Origin: Entoloma clypeatum
Lineage: Eukaryota > Basidiomycota > Agaricomycetes > Agaricales > Entolomataceae
Reading direction: 5' to 3'
Assembly (NCBI GenBank): GCA_963565915.1
Contig: OY751491.1
Coordinates: forward strand, 930,001-994,000
Length of the DNA: 64,000 nt
Positions 1 to 9,157 of the stretch are shown one piece after another. Below the pieces are notes generated by a model. The model did no database searches. It was given only the letters and a program-made list of their open reading frames with translations, and had not been told where the DNA came from. The position numbers and the translations under genes are program-made. Numbering within the stretch: position 1 is the stretch's first letter; the number at the start of each line of letters is the position of its first letter.

Positions 1-171
1 CCTTTGGGCTGCCTACGTCGGATACTTCATTAGGTTATGGGCCCCGGCCCTTTTGCGCTACTTGTGGCAGCATCCGCTCTGTATACTAGCCTGGAGACTG
101 AGCTCCTCAGCATCGACCTCATTGGTGTACAAGGCAAGAATGTACCATTAAGTGGAACATTCTAGATCAAT
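1..171. other. 5' flank of Gypsy-1; possible Copia primer-site remnant
   Basis: No gene is seen. Positions 33-47 read GGTTATGGGCCCCGG, identical over 15 nt to the primer-binding site of Copia-B at about 62,232-62,246 (opposite strand). The sequence after it differs, so this may be a remnant of a related Copia element or chance. The last five bases, TCAAT at 167-171, are the left target-site copy of Gypsy-1. Confidence 0.35.
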
Positions 172-655
172 TGTTACATTCCGATCCATTCCGACGATTT
201 CCGACCAATCCCGACACCTCCGACACCTCCGACATTTTGACTAATACTTATTATGCATACTTACTGTTATGAATCTCGTTACTACGTACATTACTTACAT
301 CCGACCATTTTACTTATGTTAAGAATCTCCGACAGCCACTCGTTATCCGACTCCGACGAAGCCACACGTCCTCCGACATAGTATTTAAACTTATGTAGAA
401 TCGTGTATTAGCTTCAGTTTGAATATCAACTTAGATTCGACATCATACCTCCCGTCCTCTTTCCGACTCTTAACTTGAGTCCGACCTCCGACCTCCGATC
501 CTCCGATCCTCCGAAATAAGGACACCAACGTATTAGCGAGGGCGCAACACACAAGTTGAAGCCAAGTCCTTGCCCCTACGTTGCACGCGCTCCGACCTTC
601 CGACCTTCCGACGCGTCCGACGTAGCTCCGACGTTTTGTCGATCAATTCTTAACA
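172..655 (+). repeat. Gypsy-1 5' LTR
   Basis: 484-bp direct repeat matching 6127-6610. It carries a TATTTAAA-like element near 381, a plausible core promoter. About 22 CCGA tetramers fall in 484 bp by hand count, against roughly 2 expected by chance. Confidence 0.92.
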
Positions 656-701
656 GTATATTCAAACTGCCACTCGCTTATCCGTATTTCAAATTCCAGT
701 T

Positions 702-1928
702 ATGGCAGCCCGCAACACACAGAACTCCCGCGCAGCAGCAGCCGCAGCGGAAGCTTCAAACCTGCAGGACACCAGGGCGACATTTCTACATACGTTCCAA
801 GATATTCCCGCAGAAGAATCTGCACCCAAACCTGACCCCATATCTCCGACACCTCGTCTCCGAACACCTCAGACACAAGGACCTCCGATTCCTGAAGAAT
901 TCCGTCCTTTTAAATCGCCGACCTCTCCTTTTGACGATAACAATCCTTTCCGTCGCGAGCAAACTCCAAACCTCGCCGAAGCAATTATGCTTATGACGCA
1001 GGAGCTCCGACGAAGAGAGACTCCGAAAACTCCGAAAAAGAAATCGAAGGAACCCGACACTTTTGACGGTTCCGACTCTCGGAAACTCACCAGTTTCCTC
1101 GCACAATGCACACTATATTTCCGAAACAACCCCGCTTTTGACGACGATGATAACAAAGTCAGTTTCGCTCTGTCGTACCTCCGAGGAACCGCGCTCGAAT
1201 GGTTTGAGCCCACCCTCTTGGGAGAGTCCGACGACGACTCTGTCTGGTTGGACGACTGGTCCGCCTTTGTGCACATCCTCCGATCCGAATTCGGACCTAT
1301 CGATCCGACCGGAGAAGCAGAGGATAGCCTGGATCACCTTTGGATGCGCGACAATCAGAAGATCCTACGTTACAACGTGGACTTCAAACGTCTTTCCGCT
1401 CGCACGCAGTGGGATGATGGCGCGCTCCGATATCGGTACTATACCGGTTTAGCGGAACGCATCAAGGACGTTTTGGGGACTTTTCCCAAACCAAAAACTC
1501 TCGCCGAGTTGAAAGTAATGGCCCATAACATTGATGCTCGCTACTGGGAACGTCAACGCGAGAAATCGCGCTCCTCCGACAAATCTACTCCGAAATCCGA
1601 CAAATCCGACAAATCCGACAAAAAACAGACCCCCGCTTCATCATCCTCCAACAACAACTCCTCATCGTCTAAACCCAACTCGCAACAACAACAAAAATCG
1701 TCATCCACCTCTCCGAAATCCGCCCTCTCCGACAAACTTGGCAAAGATGGGAAATTAACTCCCCAAGAACGCCAACGACGATTTGACAATAATTTATGCA
1801 TGTTTTGCGGCAACGTTGGTCATCGGGCTTCCGACTGCTCGAAGAAATCGTCTTCTAACGCCAAAGCAAAAGCCCGCGCGGCCCAAGCTGAGGACAAATC
1901 GGAGAAGACGACCGAGTCAAAAAAATAG
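702..1928 (+). CDS. gag: Gypsy-1 Gag
   Basis: 408-residue capsid/nucleocapsid protein of the Ty3/Gypsy element. It has a Pro/Thr-rich N-terminus, then a retrotransposon gag core in about residues 120-270 (including a LRGTALEWFEP segment), a Ser/Lys/Asp-rich linker with repeated SDK units (about 285-345), and one CCHC zinc knuckle, CMFCGNVGHRASDC, from residue 366. The start is the first ATG after the LTR (702). It ends at TAG 1926-1928, directly after a run of seven A, so that Gag-Pol can be made by -1 slippage. It packages element RNA in cytoplasmic particles in known families. Confidence 0.9.
   Translation: MAARNTQNSRAAAAAAEASNLQDTRATFLHTFQDIPAEESAPKPDPISPTPRLRTPQTQGPPIPEEFRPFKSPTSPFDDNNPFRREQTPNLAEAIMLMTQELRRRETPKTPKKKSKEPDTFDGSDSRKLTSFLAQCTLYFRNNPAFDDDDNKVSFALSYLRGTALEWFEPTLLGESDDDSVWLDDWSAFVHILRSEFGPIDPTGEAEDSLDHLWMRDNQKILRYNVDFKRLSARTQWDDGALRYRYYTGLAERIKDVLGTFPKPKTLAELKVMAHNIDARYWERQREKSRSSDKSTPKSDKSDKSDKKQTPASSSSNNNSSSSKPNSQQQQKSSSTSPKSALSDKLGKDGKLTPQERQRRFDNNLCMFCGNVGHRASDCSKKSSSNAKAKARAAQAEDKSEKTTESKK
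1919..1925 (+). promoter_or_regulatory. candidate -1 ribosomal frameshift heptamer, gag/pol
   Basis: In the gag frame the sequence reads TCA AAA AAA TAG, so positions 1919-1925 form the slippery heptamer A AAA AAA placed immediately before the gag stop. The -1 frame is open from here into protease without a stop (ATA GTA AGC and onward) and has no ATG near its start. The following 30 nt contain short complementary pieces (CAGT with ACTG) that could form a weak stem. Inferred from position and frame only. Confidence 0.6.
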
Positions 1929-4900
1929 TAAGCAGTCCTCAGATTCCAGCACGTACTGGGGATTGCGTTGACTCCTTTCGTGCACCTTTGGAAACCCTCC
2001 GACTCAATGCGTCCGCTCTCTCAAATCCGAACTCTCTATGTATTGATTTGATATCTCCGACCTTTTCCGATTCTCTTCCGATAAAGACTCTTATTGATTC
2101 TGGTTCTACACATTGCTTCGCAGATACCAGATTTATTTCTTCTTTAAACTTATCTCCGACTCCGATTCCTTCACCTATGGTTTTGAAACTTTTTGACGGT
2201 TCTTCAAATACGTATATCACACAATCTATCGATCTTCCTCTCCGATTTCCTTCCGGTGAACTTCTGACCGTCGCATTTTACGTGACAACCCTCGATTCGT
2301 CTTGTAATTTGGTTCTAGGACACAACTGGCTCACCCGCTACAATCCGTTGATTGACTGGGTATTGGGCAGTATCTTATTCCGTTCTACGTTACCCGACAC
2401 TCCGAGTCCGACTCCGACGTCGACTGCTGAGGCAGCTCCGCCACCTCTGCAGTGTCCGCCCTCTCCAATGGGCACCTCCGATCCGCTCACTCCGAACACC
2501 TCCGACCCGCCACAGATTACCATGGTCAATGCAGCCGCATATCTCCATGCATGTAAAGCTCCTGGGGCATACGCTTTCCGCGTTCACCTCTCCGACATCT
2601 CCGCCAATTCCGCGTCTGTCTCCGACGACGCTCCCGACCTCTCTGGCATACCCGAGGAATACCACGATTTTGCTGATGTATTCAGTAAGAAAAAAGCCGA
2701 CACCCTTGCACCCCACCGACCGTACGACCTCAAAATCAATTTGGAGGAAGGTACTTCCCCTCCGATTGGTCCGATGTACTCACTCTCGCAATCCGAACTT
2801 GGATCCCTCCGAGACTTCATCGATGAGCACCTCAATATCGGTTTCATCAAACCTTCTAGTTCACCTCACGGCGCTCCGATCCTCTTCGTCCGAAAGAAAG
2901 ATGGATCACTCCGACTATGCGTCGACTACCGAGGCCTGAACAAAATCACGAAGAAGGACCGATACCCACTTCCGCTCATCTCCGACCTCTTAGCCACTGC
3001 CGGAAAAGCACGCGTTTATACCACCATAGACCTCCGACACGCATACCACCTAGTCCGCATCGCTGAAGGTGACGAATGGAAAACTGCATTCCGCACTCGC
3101 TATGGATCATTTGAATGGTTAGTCATGCCATTCGGATTGTCTAACGCACCTGCAGCCTTTCAACGTTTTATGAACGACATCTTCTCCGACCTTCTGGACA
3201 ACTGCGTTACCGTTTACCTCGACGACATCCTGATCTACTCCGACAACCCCGAGGAACACAAAAAACATGTCCGAGAAGTCCTCCGACGACTCCGACAACA
3301 TGGTCTTTACGCCCGCGCCGACAAGTGCGATTTCTCTGCCGAAACTGTAGAATATCTTGGATTTATCCTTTCTCCCGACGGACTCAAAATGTCGGAAGCG
3401 AAAGTCAAGATTATTCAGGATTGGCCTGAACCGCGCAGAGTGAAGGACGTCCAGTCCTTTTTAGGTTTTGCAAACTTTTACCGACGTTTCATTCCATTCT
3501 ATTCCAACATCACTATTCCACTCACTCGTTTAACCAGGAAACATGCCACTTGGCTGTTCTCCGACGACGCTCGAACCGCTTTTAATGACCTGAAAAAGGC
3601 ATTTACCACCGCTCCGATCCTGACACACTGGATTCCCGACTCTCCGATAATTGTCGAAACCGACGCATCCGACTATGCCCTAGCGGCTATTCTGTCGATA
3701 GTCACCTCCGACAATGAAGTCCACCCCGTCGCATTCCATTCCCGCACCTTCACGGCCCCCGAAGTAAACTATGACACCCACGATAAGGAACTTCTTGCCA
3801 TCTACGAAGCGTTTAAAATTTGGCGCCATTACCTCGAAGGCTCCGGTACTCCGATTGACGTCGTTACCGACCACAAAAATCTCGAGTATTTTGCCACCAC
3901 CAAAGTTCTTTCACGCCGACAAGTCCGATGGTCGGAATACCTTTCTCAGTTCAACCTCGTCATCCGATTCCGCCCCGGCCGATTGGGAACTAAACCTGAC
4001 TCTCTAACTAGACGTTGGGATGTCTATCCTAAAGGGGGAAATAGCGACTACGTCGACATCAATCCGACCAACCTCCGACCAGTCTTTTCGCAAGAACAGC
4101 TCTCCGCTTCAGTTCGCGCGACTCAACTCCTTGAGCCCGTCCTCCGTGCAACCATTATCATGGACACAGAAAAGCTTCACCACGACATACTCACAGCACT
4201 CCCTTCCGACACTCTTTACGACACTCTTTCTAAAGATCCTAAACCCCGCTGGTCTCTCGACCCCGATGGTTTCCTCCGACATGACGATCGGATATACGTT
4301 CCCGACTCCGACGACCTCCGACTCCGAGTCCTACAGCACAAGCACGATCATATGCTTGCTGGACACCCAGGTCAGAACAAGACACTCAGTCTCATTCAGC
4401 GTGATTATACCTGGCCCGGAATACGAGATTTCGTTAAACACTATTGCAAGTCATGTACCACTTGCATGCGATCGAAGCCACAAAGACACAAGCCTTACGG
4501 CCTACTCAAACAGCTTCCGATCCCCGAACGTCCTTGGAATTCTATCTCAATGGATTTCATCGAGACCCTTCCGACCTCCGACAACTTTGATTCAATCCTC
4601 GTTATCGTTGACCGATTAACGAAACAAAGTATTTTCATTCCGACAACAATTCATTGCACCTCCGAAGACCTTGCCGTACTTTTCGTACTACACGTCTTCT
4701 CTAAACACGGCGTCCCCGAACATGTCACCTCCGACCGCGGCCCCGAATTCGTCTCCCGATTCTTCCGATCTCTCGGAAAGGCTCTAAACATGACCCTCCA
4801 CTTCACCTCCGGTTACCACCCCGAAGGCGATGGCCAAACCGAACACACTAACCAGACCCTCGAACAGTACTTGCGGATATTCTGCAACTACCAACAGGAC

Positions 4901-5629
4901 AACTGGTCCGCTCTCCTTCCGATTGCGGAGTTCGCGTACAACAACGCACCTAGTGCTACCACTGGCATATCTCCCTTCTTTGCTAACAAGGGTTACCATC
5001 CGAACATTACTGTTCACCCGGAACGAGACCTCGCCTCTTCCCGAGCCCGATCCTTCGTGACCGACTTAGACGAACTTCACCAAGAACTGAAAGCCACCAT
5101 CTCCGACGCTCAACGACGTTACCAGAAGTCCTCCGACAATAATCGGATCGCACCTCCGACATTTTCTGTCGGACAACAGGTTTTCGTCAAAGCACAGTTC
5201 TTCCGCACAACACGCCCATCCAAGAAACTCTCAGAAAAGTACTTGGGACCATACGAGATCATTGCACAACCCGGCACACACTCCTTTACCCTCCGACTCC
5301 CCGACACATTCCGCGGTGTTCACCCCGTCTACCACGTCTCCATGCTTGAACCCGCAACTCCGAACACCATTCCGAATCGGACCCAACCTCCGCCTCCTCC
5401 GATTGACATTGACGGAGAACTTGAGTACGAGATTGCTGAAATAGTCGACTCAAAGATCGACCGACGACGTAGCTGCAAGCTACTATATTTCGTCCGTTGG
5501 TTAGGATATGAAAACACTGATGAAGAATTCTCTTGGCTACCAGCCAATGAATTGGAAAACGCCCCCGAGCTTGTCTCCGACTTTCACTCCGCTTATCCCG
5601 ACAAACCGGGTCCGCTCACATCACTCTGA
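1925..5629 (+). CDS. pol: Gypsy-1 Pol: protease, RT, RNase H, integrase, chromodomain
   Basis: About 1,234 residues in the -1 frame relative to gag. Domains in order: aspartic protease with DSGSTH (near nt 2100); reverse transcriptase with KKDGSLRLCVDYRGLN and the catalytic YLDDIL (nt 3215); RNase H with TDASDYALA (nt 3659) and TDHKNLEYF; integrase with an HHCC zinc region (HAGHPGQ-like, then CKSCTTC), catalytic Asp in SMDFIETLP and SDRGPEF, and Glu in the GQTEHTNQ segment; and a C-terminal chromodomain (YEIAEIVDSK to FSWLPANELENAPELVSDF), which marks a chromovirus. No internal stop is present. In known chromoviruses the chromodomain steers integration to modified histones. All key catalytic residues seen are intact. 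Confidence 0.92.
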   Translation: MVSSPQIPARTGDCVDSFRAPLETLRLNASALSNPNSLCIDLISPTFSDSLPIKTLIDSGSTHCFADTRFISSLNLSPTPIPSPMVLKLFDGSSNTYITQSIDLPLRFPSGELLTVAFYVTTLDSSCNLVLGHNWLTRYNPLIDWVLGSILFRSTLPDTPSPTPTSTAEAAPPPLQCPPSPMGTSDPLTPNTSDPPQITMVNAAAYLHACKAPGAYAFRVHLSDISANSASVSDDAPDLSGIPEEYHDFADVFSKKKADTLAPHRPYDLKINLEEGTSPPIGPMYSLSQSELGSLRDFIDEHLNIGFIKPSSSPHGAPILFVRKKDGSLRLCVDYRGLNKITKKDRYPLPLISDLLATAGKARVYTTIDLRHAYHLVRIAEGDEWKTAFRTRYGSFEWLVMPFGLSNAPAAFQRFMNDIFSDLLDNCVTVYLDDILIYSDNPEEHKKHVREVLRRLRQHGLYARADKCDFSAETVEYLGFILSPDGLKMSEAKVKIIQDWPEPRRVKDVQSFLGFANFYRRFIPFYSNITIPLTRLTRKHATWLFSDDARTAFNDLKKAFTTAPILTHWIPDSPIIVETDASDYALAAILSIVTSDNEVHPVAFHSRTFTAPEVNYDTHDKELLAIYEAFKIWRHYLEGSGTPIDVVTDHKNLEYFATTKVLSRRQVRWSEYLSQFNLVIRFRPGRLGTKPDSLTRRWDVYPKGGNSDYVDINPTNLRPVFSQEQLSASVRATQLLEPVLRATIIMDTEKLHHDILTALPSDTLYDTLSKDPKPRWSLDPDGFLRHDDRIYVPDSDDLRLRVLQHKHDHMLAGHPGQNKTLSLIQRDYTWPGIRDFVKHYCKSCTTCMRSKPQRHKPYGLLKQLPIPERPWNSISMDFIETLPTSDNFDSILVIVDRLTKQSIFIPTTIHCTSEDLAVLFVLHVFSKHGVPEHVTSDRGPEFVSRFFRSLGKALNMTLHFTSGYHPEGDGQTEHTNQTLEQYLRIFCNYQQDNWSALLPIAEFAYNNAPSATTGISPFFANKGYHPNITVHPERDLASSRARSFVTDLDELHQELKATISDAQRRYQKSSDNNRIAPPTFSVGQQVFVKAQFFRTTRPSKKLSEKYLGPYEIIAQPGTHSFTLRLPDTFRGVHPVYHVSMLEPATPNTIPNRTQPPPPPIDIDGELEYEIAEIVDSKIDRRRSCKLLYFVRWLGYENTDEEFSWLPANELENAPELVSDFHSAYPDKPGPLTSL

Positions 5630-5657
5630 AACAAGAAAAAACAAGTACTATTACTAT

Positions 5658-5960
5658 CTACTTAGTACGTTGTTTCTTGTTGGACGGACCCTCCTCCTTG
5701 TCCGACTCCCCCTCCGACTCCGCCTTCTCCGACTCGTCCGATATGTCCATGTCGGACTGCTCCGGCATATCCAACCTCTTCCGATTCAACATGTCTTGCT
5801 TGATCTTCTTCACCGCCTCCGCAGCCCTCTCTTCCTCCGCTCTCCGCTCCTCCTCAGCCTTCCTCGCAGCCTCCTCCTCCGCTGCTCGCTTTTTCGCCTC
5901 CACCTCCGCGAGCTTAGCCTGCAGCGCCTCCATCTCCTTTTGAAAATCGGATGCCGACAT
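5658..5960 (-). CDS. antisense coiled-coil ORF inside Gypsy-1
   Basis: 100-residue ORF on the strand opposite to gag/pol, lying between the pol stop and the right LTR. The N-terminal 55 residues are an Ala/Glu/Lys/Arg heptad-like coiled coil (MEALQAKLAEVEAKKRAAEE and on), followed by a basic stretch and an acidic Ser/Glu/Asp tail ending KKQRTK, which looks like a nuclear-localisation tail. Codon use is also rich in TCCGAC (seen on the + strand). Its function is unknown; it may be an accessory gene of the element. It is open for the full element-specific interval, which favours it being real, but low complexity can keep frames open by chance. Confidence 0.45.
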   Translation of the reverse strand: MSASDFQKEMEALQAKLAEVEAKKRAAEEEAARKAEEERRAEEERAAEAVKKIKQDMLNRKRLDMPEQSDMDISDESEKAESEGESDKEEGPSNKKQRTK

Positions 5961-6126
5961 ATTGAGGTTTATTTTCGGAAGAGTTTAAAACGAAAAGAGA
6001 ATGGGGGAACAAGAAGAAAAAACCACTCAGACGGTATTTTCAACCAACGCATCACATGACACAGTTCACGCGCACCGACCACCTAGGTCCTTAGGCCTCA
6101 TGGGTTCGGCCCTAAGGGGGAAATAC

Positions 6127-6610
6127 TGTTACATTCCGATCCATTCCGACGATTTCCGACCAATCCCGACACCTCCGACACCTCCGACATTTTGACTAAT
6201 ACTTATTATGCATACTTACTGTTATGAATCTCGTTACTACGTACATTACTTACATCCGACCATTTTACTTATGTTAAGAATCTCCGACAGCCACTCGTTA
6301 TCCGACTCCGACGAAGCCACACGTCCTCCGACATAGTATTTAAACTTATGTAGAATCGTGTATTAGCTTCAGTTTGAATATCAACTTAGATTCGACATCA
6401 TACCTCCCGTCCTCTTTCCGACTCTTAACTTGAGTCCGACCTCCGACCTCCGATCCTCCGATCCTCCGAAATAAGGACACCAACGTATTAGCGAGGGCGC
6501 AACACACAAGTTGAAGCCAAGTCCTTGCCCCTACGTTGCACGCGCTCCGACCTTCCGACCTTCCGACGCGTCCGACGTAGCTCCGACGTTTTGTCGATCA
6601 ATTCTTAACA
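6127..6610 (+). repeat. Gypsy-1 3' LTR
   Basis: 484 bp, no difference from 172-655 seen by eye; preceded by the polypurine tract and followed by target copy TCAAT. Confidence 0.92.
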
Positions 6611-6635
6611 TCAATGGCTTGAGAGACTTCCAATC

Positions 6636-6935
6636 ATGGTGATCACAACGCGAGAATCAGAAGACAATGAACCACCAACTCATTTGTCTTGTTCCTTTGG
6701 AACAGACGGAGTTGGTCAGGAACTTGCTTGCTGTGGCAGATGTCAACAACTGATTGTTGACAGTCAGCATTGCTATTGCATAGACAATGCTACTTTTGAT
6801 TACTCATGTAGAATATGTGATACAGGCAGACGGGCTCAATTGCAGAACCACAGACGGTGTTTCCGCCGTACTGAGGAACCTGCCCTGGTACCTACCCAAG
6901 ATGGAAATCCTGCAGATCCTCCACCCGTGTATGTG
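6636..6935 (+). other. open frame with a Cys-rich segment, unknown
   Basis: Open from ATG 6636. Contains a cluster with several Cys and His (CCGRCQQLIVDSQHCYCID, then YSCRIC) that could bind metal. The frame then runs into the 20-bp minisatellite, so its C-terminus is not native. I do not recognise the family. It may be a fragment of a host or transposon gene. Confidence 0.25.
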
Positions 6936-7110
6936 TTGGGCATGAGTCCCAGTTGTTGGGCGCGAGTGGATGCTGTTGGGCGTTAGAGGGAGCTGTTGGG
7001 CACGTTGGGTGCGAGTGGACACCGTTGGGCATGAGTGGGAGGCAGTTGGGCATTTAGAGGGGGCCATTGGGTGTTAGTCAACCCCATTGGGCGCTATAGG
7101 GGGTTGTTGT
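6936..7110 (-). repeat. 20-bp minisatellite, array 1 (minus orientation)
   Basis: Degenerate repeats of the unit whose + sense core is GCCCAACGGC, here seen as GTTGGGC repeated about every 20 bp. Seven arrays of the same family lie in the window. Confidence 0.7.
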
Positions 7111-7824
7111 GGACGAGGGGCGGGCATTGGGGGGGGGGAAGTGGCTGGGTGGAGTGAAGGAACATTGGGCTGGCTGTCGACTTATGTATGGTTCGACTTT
7201 CAGCAATTGCCGAGAGTGCTTGGCATCAATGCTGAGCAATGTGCATTGTTGAAACTCACGCCTTCGATGCCCAATCCATGGCACTGTAAGTCCTAAAAAT
7301 AGTTTGTAACTTATGTAGAGATACTTAGAAGCTAATAGTAAGCATATAACCAGTTAAATATATGAGCTATGTAGGTAGAATTCTGAAATGATGCATCAAA
7401 ACAACGGCACACTGTAAATCATAATCAACAGGGCATCATCATGGGTTTTCTCAAACACAAAAACAACCTTTTCTTACTTCCTCCCTTCCACAACCACTGT
7501 AGTCTATATGTACTGTATATATACCATTGTAACATTGTATGTAAATCTACTCAGACCATTCAAATCAAGCCCAAGGACTTAATAAGGTGAATACATATAT
7601 TAGGGGGGGGGGGTTGGAGGTGTATCCCAAAGGGCAAAAAGACCGGTCTAGACCTGTTTAGACCGGTCTTTTTGCGGTCTAAGTCGAAAAAAAAATCTAG
7701 ACTGAACTGCAGTCTAAATTTTCTAAAACATATAGACCTTAGACCATGGTTCAGTCCAACATGGTCTATTTTTCAGTTCAGTTCAGTCCAGTTCAGGTCT
7801 AAGTAGACTGAACCTTCGAACACT
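7111..7824 (-). mobile_element. end of a TIR element, GGTCTA-motif type
   Basis: The right terminus at 7824 reads, on the minus strand, AGTGTTCGAAGGTTCAGTCT, close to the AGTGTTTCAAGGTCCAGTC terminus of the element at 8341. Positions 7640-7824 are packed with AGACC, GTCTA and AGTCTAGA words. Positions about 7190-7600 are the reverse complement of diverged 54,490-54,900 in the second TIR element, so both belong to one family with different subterminal words. The other end is not visible. Confidence 0.55.
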
Positions 7825-7840
7825 AGGTGTAGGTCTTAAG

Positions 7841-8340
7841 TGGTGCCTACAAAGGTGACCTTGGGTACATCAGCAAGTTAATGCCATGGGGTGGCGTACA
7901 ACCCCTCCTGGTGCCTTGCCTCCAGCTTTCGACCCCTCTCTCATCAAGAAAACGGGGCAAGCAGCCACGCTCCACTCCTCCTCCTCCCCAGGCTCTTTTC
8001 ATCAATCCCTCTGTCATTGAAAAGATCTTTGGCATCCCACCGACTCTGAAAGGGAATGATACTTTTTTTTCGATGGGTGCACTTTCGAACACAGCCTGCT
8101 GATAAAGGACTTCAACACATTTGTTGAGGTCAAAGTTGCTGAAATGGGGGGTGAGGTTTTGAAACTTCCATGGTACCATGTCTGCCAGTCCATCAGTATT
8201 GGCAATTTCATCAGAGTTGTTGGAGGTGTGCATAGAGGCCGTATGGGATTTGTAGAGCAGTTAGACTACATTGACACCTGGATCCTTGAAAAAGGTGGTG
8301 ACGACACCCATCCTGCTATGGAGGTACAGCACACTTCTTT
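7841..8340 (+). pseudogene. SPT5-like KOW-motif protein remnant, part 1
   Basis: Two KOW-like segments are readable: GAYKGDLGYISKL near 7840 and GNFIRVVGGVHRGRMGFVEQ near 8205. The frame changes at a run of eight T near 8061-8069, so the copy is broken. The coding sequence stops at 8340, where a TIR element is inserted; the last ten bases, ACACTTCTTT, recur at 11,550-11,559. KOW motifs bind RNA or ribosomal/elongation partners in SPT5. Multicopy KOW proteins of this type are known from Agaricomycetes, and I infer a transposon-linked family. It continues at 11,560. Confidence 0.55.
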
Positions 8341-8579
8341 AGTGTTTCAAGGTCCAGTCTTCATTGAGTGAATTTAGACTGAGACCCAACCAAACTGGCC
8401 CTATGAAGGACCAGACCACTGGTCTCGGTCTTTAAGATTTCGGATAACGACCAGTTCTCAGTTCTCTTGGAATTTAGAGTTTGAAAAACTGGCCAAAGAC
8501 CGGTTGGAACCACAATCTTTTCCACAGAACAATCTGAGAAACCAAAATGAACATCACGAAACAGCAACGTGCAAAATTT

Positions 8580-8660
8580 GTGCCACTTGCAAGAATTGAA
8601 CTCACAACCTCTATAGTACATGACATTATTTTGACTATCTAACCAACTCAGCCACAAAGC
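8580..8660 (-). other. tRNA-like segment with Pol III A and B boxes
   Basis: On the minus strand, A-box-like TGGCTGAGTTGGTTAGA (8638-8654) and B-box-like GAGTTCAATTC (8593-8603) are spaced as in a tRNA. A T-arm with wobble pairs can form around TTCAATT, but the acceptor arms do not pair, so this is not a functional tRNA gene. It looks like a tRNA-derived SINE head captured in the TIR element; it is conserved at 53,650-53,740. Confidence 0.55.
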
Positions 8661-9157
8661 CATTATATTTTCCACCTCACACTCACTCTACATCATGACT
8701 TTTCCACTTCCCAAATAGGCAAAACAACCCAAATTTGACAAAAGGTGTGTGCACATGCACCCTCCCTCCTCAATCACAAGTAGACAGGTTATAAATAATA
8801 TCTATAAATATACTGTATTATGTTCTTTTCAGCATGTGTGCCCCTCATTGCAAAGTCAACAATGGGTGGATGCATCGTTTCAATGTTGGATGTGTGCGTG
8901 ATGTGTCAAATACATGTCAACAAACTCAAAAAACATCGCACTTCTTCTTATTATGGCTACACACGAACAAGTCAGGTTTTCTACTATATCAATTATGTAG
9001 TAGAATATAATATGTCAATAAACATGTATTCATTTCATGGAATGATGCCACAGATTTTAAGTTATAGAGGTGCTGTGCTCTACACCAAATAATAGTAAAC
9101 AATGTGCAAAATGCATTGCGCAGGTGCACACGGTGCCTTTCTCAAGATCTAATAATA

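Larger units (their letters stand above)
172..6610 (+). mobile_element. Gypsy-1: complete Ty3/Gypsy chromovirus
   Basis: Full-length LTR retrotransposon of 6,439 bp. Two 484-bp LTRs start with TGTTAC and end with TAACA; I found no difference between them by eye. The 5-bp target duplication TCAAT lies at 167-171 and 6611-6615. A polypurine tract, AAGGGGGAAA, sits just before the right LTR. Gag and pol are open. Identical LTRs plus an intact duplication point to very recent insertion, and the element could be active. The primer-binding site after 655 was not recognised. The whole element, LTR and coding parts alike, is saturated with the motif TCCGAC/TCCGAT. Confidence 0.93.

Noticed and set aside
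869..1276. Minus-strand frames opposite Gypsy-1 gag
   Set aside because: Shadows of the coding strand caused by its biased composition; no domain or start context.
8580..8660. A genuine tRNA gene
   Set aside because: A and B boxes are present but acceptor arms do not pair and no clear anticodon arm forms; a diverged copy at 53.65 kb has different spacing.
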